NCBI GenBank assembly: GCA_001430745.1 | Contig: KQ482003.1 | Coordinates: 1,009,363 to 1,073,362 of the forward strand | Origin: Auxenochlorella pyrenoidosa | Lineage: Eukaryota; Chlorophyta; Trebouxiophyceae; Chlorellales; Chlorellaceae | Length of the DNA stretch: 64,000 nt | Reading direction: 5' to 3' | Shown: positions 59,792-64,000 of the stretch, in pieces | Layout of the letters: each line of letters begins with the position of its first letter | Position numbering within the stretch: the stretch's first letter is position 1 | The notes under the pieces: generated by a model | Database searches by the model: none | Seen by the model: only the letters and a program-made list of their open reading frames with translations | What the model was told of the DNA's origin: nothing | Program-made: the position numbers and the translations under genes

Positions 59792-61459
59792 TCATGCCTC
59801 CTTCTTGCCCTCCCCAGCTGCTGCCTCCTCGCCGTCCTGCTGCTCCTGCACCGCTGCCGCCGCCGCCACTTCCGCAGCCTCCTGCGCGGTCAGCAGCTCG
59901 TGCAGCCTTCGTGCCTCGCGCCTCAGCCAAGAAAAGCGTTGCAGATCGATGCCCGCTGCTGCCAGCTGCCGCTTCTCCCACTGGCCCACGTGCCGCTCCA
60001 GGGCTGCCTCCCAGCTGAAGTCGCGCCGCGTGGCCATGAAGTAGGCATAGCAGAGCTACAAGGAACCAGGAGACAGCAGACGGATGCAGGGCGGCGATTG
60101 TGAGCAAGCTGTAATGAATCAAAGAAGCATGCCACAGCAACATGACCACGGGCAGATGGTCAGGGGAATGTGAGCGACAACCCAAGTGCAGCTCTGTGGC
60201 TGCCAACCTCGGCATGAGAGCAAAGACAAAGCATGAGTGCTGCTGCCAGGCTGCCGGCCGTGCAACGCCCAGACGGCAGTGGGCCTCACGCCCCCCCCCG
60301 CCCACCATGGCCTGTGCACCGCCCACAAAGAAGCAGACCGGCTCCATCACATCCCAGGACCTGCAGGAGCAACAGGGGCGGTCAGCACGCCTTGGTGATC
60401 GCTGCAGAAGCGTGCAGAAGAAGAGCAGGACACAGTTCTGGTGCCCACCAAGATCCGTGAGCTAGTGCTCACTGCAGGCACCCATCACCGCGCATGGGGC
60501 GGCACCACCTCTCCCTGGACTCCCACGCTTCATGCCGGAGCAGCTCACAGCTCGTAGTAGGTCAGCCTGCACAGCAGCGCCCACAGCATGCCCTGCGACG
60601 CAAAGCCGGCCCAGACAAACATTCGCTGCCGCCAGGCTGCCCGCCGCGCGATCCGCGCCTCCTTGGCCTCCACGTCAGCCAGCTCCGCCTGCACCCGCTG
60701 CAGCTGTTGCTGCGTGCGCGCCGCGCTGCCAGGCAGCACCTACGGCAGCGTGTGCAGCACAAGCGCAGCGCTCCGCTCAGGTGGCACACAGAGCAGCACA
60801 CTGTGGCGCAGCACGAGGACGGCAGCGGCAGCAGGCCAACTGCCCAGCAGAGCGGCTGCCTAGGAGCATCATGTGCCGGGAGACGCGGGTGTACACTTCG
60901 TGTCCACACCGGACGTCGCCCACAACCCCAGGCAGCAGGGGTACGCCAACGTGTCGAAAACACCCGCGTCGTCTGCAGGTTCCGCTCACCAGCGCTAGCG
61001 CCTCCGCCACCTCCCCGGGCCGCAGGAGCACTGTGCCTGAGAGGTTCAGCACCGCACCAGAGCGCTCTAGCCTGCCCACCACATCCTCTGCTGATGCTGG
61101 TGTGAAGCCGCTGCAGCACGCAAGGATGAAAGAGGGCTCAAGGCAACGGTATTGCAGGGACAGCTCAGCCCACGCACAGCGGCAGCCAGGGCAGACCGAG
61201 CGGACAGACTTTCGCCAGCTACTCACTGCTGCTGCTGCATTATGTCCAAGAGCTCCGTGTAGGGGACGGTAGGCCTCGAGGCTGCCAGCGACTGAAGCGG
61301 CCCGAGCTGAAAGTCGTGGCAGCGCAGTGCGCGTACCACCTCGGGAGACACATCCGCGGCACTAGAGCCGAACCAGGAGACCAGCTGCAGGCTCGGCAGC
61401 AGGGTGCCGCCCTGCCGGCTCGGCGACAGCAGCCGCTTTACAAGCAGTCTGCTGGCCAT
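59792..61459 (-). CDS. MCU: Mitochondrial calcium uniporter pore subunit (MCU)
   Basis: Calcium-selective channel of the inner mitochondrial membrane (plant relatives also occur in plastids). Five exons (61459-61227, 61110-60990, 60739-60549, 60360-60306, 60055-59792) give exactly 287 residues. The start ATG (61457-61459, MASRLLVKRLLSPSRQ) fits a mitochondrial presequence. After an N-terminal domain and a coiled-coil (TQQQLQRVQAELADVEAKEA) come TM1 (WAGFASQGMLWALLCRLTYY), the selectivity-filter motif SWDVMEPVCFF (W-D-x-x-E-P, with Val for the Ile of animal DIME), and TM2 (VGGAQAMLCYAYFM). The TRRDF that follows TM2 is typical. A C-terminal coiled coil and an acidic EEAAAGEGKKEA tail follow. 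The pore motif is split by an intron between YYEL and SWDVMEP. Confidence 0.93.
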
Positions 61460-62900
61460 TATGTGATCAAAGTGCAGCTGGTCGGGTCGAGAAAGGTGCC
61501 TGCCAACTTGGGCTCATTTTGGCTCAGAAACCCCAGCGCACGCGGCGTGGCGGTGAGGCCCTGGAGTGATTCCCTGGCTTTTTTTGCCCTGAAGACCACA
61601 TGCTGTGCCAGCCAAGGCTTGAATGGTGTTCAAAGGGATTATATATCATTGCACACTTGCAACAGCCGCGCTTTGGCCGCCATCTTCCATGCTCGGTGCC
61701 AGGATGCATGTGGCCACGCTGTGGGGCAAATGGCACAGCACGGAACCATTCTGGCCCCTCCTCCTGTGTGCTCGCGGGACACGCTGGTCCGTGGGCCGCT
61801 ACAAGCTCTGCTAGCATTGAAGGGTGAAACGACGATTTGTGGATAACTTGCTGCAGCAACTTGCAGCATGCGGAGACAGTCGTCGTTAGGGCCGCTGCTG
61901 TCGCCGATTACAGTGCCAGCCCACAAATTGGCTGCTTGCCAAAGAGCCATTCTTGAACAGGTCACGAAGGCTGCTGCGGTAGCTGTGAAGGGCACTGGGC
62001 GGGCAGAGCTGGGCAGTGCAGTGCGGCAGGCAGTGTCACACGTGCAGGATGCACCTCGAGCATCCATAGGGACAGATTCGTGTGGCGATCTCACTCATGT
62101 CATTGCCTTCACCTACCCTGCAGAGGTTTCAAAGTTTTCCCCGTGCAATGAAGGCTGCTCATCGCCACTCTCTGAGTTCGTCCTGGGCTGCACATGATGC
62201 CCCAATGCCTGTAAGACCCTGGCATAACGGGTGAATGAGTGCTGCCTAACAGGCAGTCGGGTGGCACCTGCAGGCAGCGTTCAGCCCTGGCGGTCCACTG
62301 CAGCTGCTGGCTGGAGCGCCAACATTGTGCTAACTCCGCTCAGAAGTGCCTCATTGCTACGAATCCATCTCTTTTGGAATTTGGAAAGGGAAGCCCCCCC
62401 CTCCTGTACGGCCTGGAAACTAGTCAATTCGACAATGCGCCACCGGCAATGTGACGGCCGCCAGTTTGCCATGCCACGCCCTCTTGCTGAAGCGCAAGCT
62501 GCTGCAAAATCACTTCTCACAGCCTACAGCGACCCAGTTGTCTGCATTTTGATGTGCACACCTCGTTTCTGGCTTGCTGTTGAATTGAACAGCTGTTGGC
62601 GTCGTGCAATGCTCGGTTTGAATGCCGCAGAAACCGGTGCAGGTGTGGGCCAAACATGCTTTCTCGGTGCAATCTTCAGCATAATAATCTAAGTGAACGG
62701 ATTCACAGCAGTTGCTGGATGAGGCTGCGAGCCCTGAAGGGGATTGCAAGGAAGCAGGTGCTTGAACGTGTGGAGCCGCCGCCTGACGCGCGTGGCGCGC
62801 CGCCAGAAGCACTTGGCAGGCTGCTTCTCTGTCTGAATCGCGCTCACCAATGCTTTACACGGTGCCGCCACTCCAGCTTTGTGGAGCTTCCCGCTAAATA
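61460..62900. other. Intergenic between divergent MCU and transporter genes
   Basis: 1.4 kb with no confident gene. A TATA-like TTATATATCA lies at about 61638-61650. The longest ORF with a true ATG is 61868-62197 (109 codons, MRRQSSLGPLLSPITV start), with no recognised domain. The first exon of the transporter may also lie here. Confidence 0.35.
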
Positions 62901-63983
62901 GGCTTCGCTGGCTCAAAAAGTTCAGTTGGGCTGGCTTCTGCTCCGGTGGCGCCCAACGGCGGCCTCCTCTTCTGGCGCAGTGGTAGCGGTGGCAGAAGGT
63001 CTGCGCCAAGCGGCGGGGGAGCCGCCCAGGAGGACGTCAGCAAGCCGCTTGTTCCCAACACGGTGAGCCCGTTTGGGCACGCACCAACGAGTGGAGACGA
63101 GCGGATGAGGCCACTGCGGCACTCCAGAGGCACCGCGGGCCAACTGCTGGCCATCGACTCGCCCCCCCACCTGCGCCGCTCACCCAACTGCAGCGGTGCC
63201 GTGGCCTTTGCTGTGGCAGCTGCATTGGCCCCTTGCTGTGGCAGAGTCATGCTTCTGGGCATGCATGCTCCTGCGTACGAGGGCCTTCATTCTTGGCCTT
63301 GCCAGAGCTGCCGCGCCCACGTAGCATGGGCATGCCCACCACCCCTCTCACCCTGCAGCGCCGCTGCCTGCCCGCCTGGGCAGCGGGCTGGATGTCCGAG
63401 AAGAAGATGTCGACCGAGGCGCCGAAAATGAAGGCTCTGGGCTTCACCCTGCTGGTAGTCACATATTTGAGGTGAGGAGAGGGCGCGCTGGGGCCGCTGC
63501 CTGCACCGCACGTGCGAGTCGTAATCTGCCGCACATTCAATCGCCCAACTCGCATCCCTGCGCAGCCTGAACTCATCGCTCAACCTGCTGAACAAGTGGT
63601 CGCTGGGCGTGTACGGCTTCCGGTTCCCCTTCCTCCTCACATCATGTGCGTGGCTGTCCTTGTCGTGCGCACGCATGGGTGTGCCATGCACTTCGGTACC
63701 AGCCCTGCACGTTGGCAACCTGGTGGAAACATGAACCTGGATGCATGCCGTGCTCCTCCTTGTCATTTGCTCTTTTGCGTGCCGCCGTCGCTGCAGGTCA
63801 CATGGCCTTTAGCTTCTGCGTGCTGGCGCCGGTGGCGATGCGGGAGCCGTGGGAGAGCCACCGCCGCACCCTGGAGAAGCAGTGGAAGGGCATCGTGTAC
63901 ATCGGCGCTTTCATGGCGCTGAACATCGCGCTGAACAACATCTCGCTGCTTGACATCAGCCTCACGCTGAACCAGATCATCCG
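62901..63983 (+). CDS. TPT/SLC35-family sugar-phosphate or nucleotide-sugar transporter (5' part)
   Basis: Drug/metabolite-transporter superfamily membrane protein, cut off by the right edge. Exons well supported by splice sites and frame are 63359-63471, 63566-63645 and 63797-63983. They encode MSEKKMSTEAPKMKALGFTL, SLNSSLNLLNKW, GVYGFRFPFLLTSCHMAFSF and FMALNIALNNISLLDISLTL, then NQIIR at a GTGAGG donor. LLNKW, FPFLLTxxHM and ALNNISL are typical TPT/NST first-helix motifs. An upstream exon ending at 63062 (AAQEDVSKPLVPNT) joins in phase 0 and gives a soluble N-terminal extension, but it has no ATG in frame after the stop at 62895, so the true start is unresolved (perhaps a further 5' exon, or the internal MSEKK Met). 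The substrate cannot be told from this part. Confidence 0.8.
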
Positions 63984-64000
63984 GTGAGGCGCCCAGGAGC

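Overview
This window looks like nuclear DNA of a GC-rich green alga, most likely a trebouxiophyte of the Chlorella type. Nearly every gene is cut into many short exons by GT-AG and a striking number of GC-AG introns. Several proteins are plant-type (plastid ClpC, plastid-type PFK, organellar oligopeptidase, YAF9/GAS41, a NUP136-like nucleoporin). Likely TGTAA poly(A) signals, typical of chlorophytes, lie downstream of several stop codons. No bacterial operon, CRISPR array, intact transposon, tRNA or rRNA was recognised. The organism call is inference; no alignment was possible. Exon models were built by hand from splice consensus and family homology. Eight full-length models (NUP54, CutA, YAF9, PFK, SF3B5, NUP136-like, zinc-finger protein, MCU) and the secreted protein sum to whole codon numbers.

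Layout, left to right: a partial membrane protein (minus, 1-844); DNA polymerase alpha catalytic subunit POLA1 (minus, 1385-11019); nucleoporin NUP54 (minus, 11941-14480); CutA (plus, 14969-16194); a YEATS protein of the YAF9/GAS41 type (minus, 16414-17981); alpha-glucan phosphorylase with an N-terminal ACT domain (minus, 18937-26762, with a 402-base assembly gap); plastid-type phosphofructokinase (plus, 27072-30994); SF3B5 (minus, 31590-32244); a secreted Cys-rich protein (minus, 33244-34413); a large FG nucleoporin of the NUP1/NUP136 type (minus, 35243-41627); organellar oligopeptidase (minus, 42217-49132); a membrane-anchored CxxCxGxG zinc-finger protein (minus, 49787-50894); ClpC (minus, 51905-59243, with a 688-base gap lying in an intron); a mitochondrial calcium uniporter (minus, 59792-61459); and the 5' part of a TPT/SLC35-type transporter (plus, to the right edge).

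Most neighbours are functionally unrelated, as expected in a nuclear genome. One exception stands out: the phosphorylase, which releases glucose-1-phosphate from glucan, and the plastid-type PFK, which commits hexose phosphate to glycolysis, are divergently transcribed from only 309 bp. The phosphorylase also carries an ACT domain, which suggests small-molecule control of starch breakdown. Other points of interest are the loss of zinc-ligand cysteines at the POLA1 C-terminus, tandemly duplicated exons encoding a Trp-Gly-x-Ala-Phe-Leu module in the FG nucleoporin, and frequent GC-AG introns.
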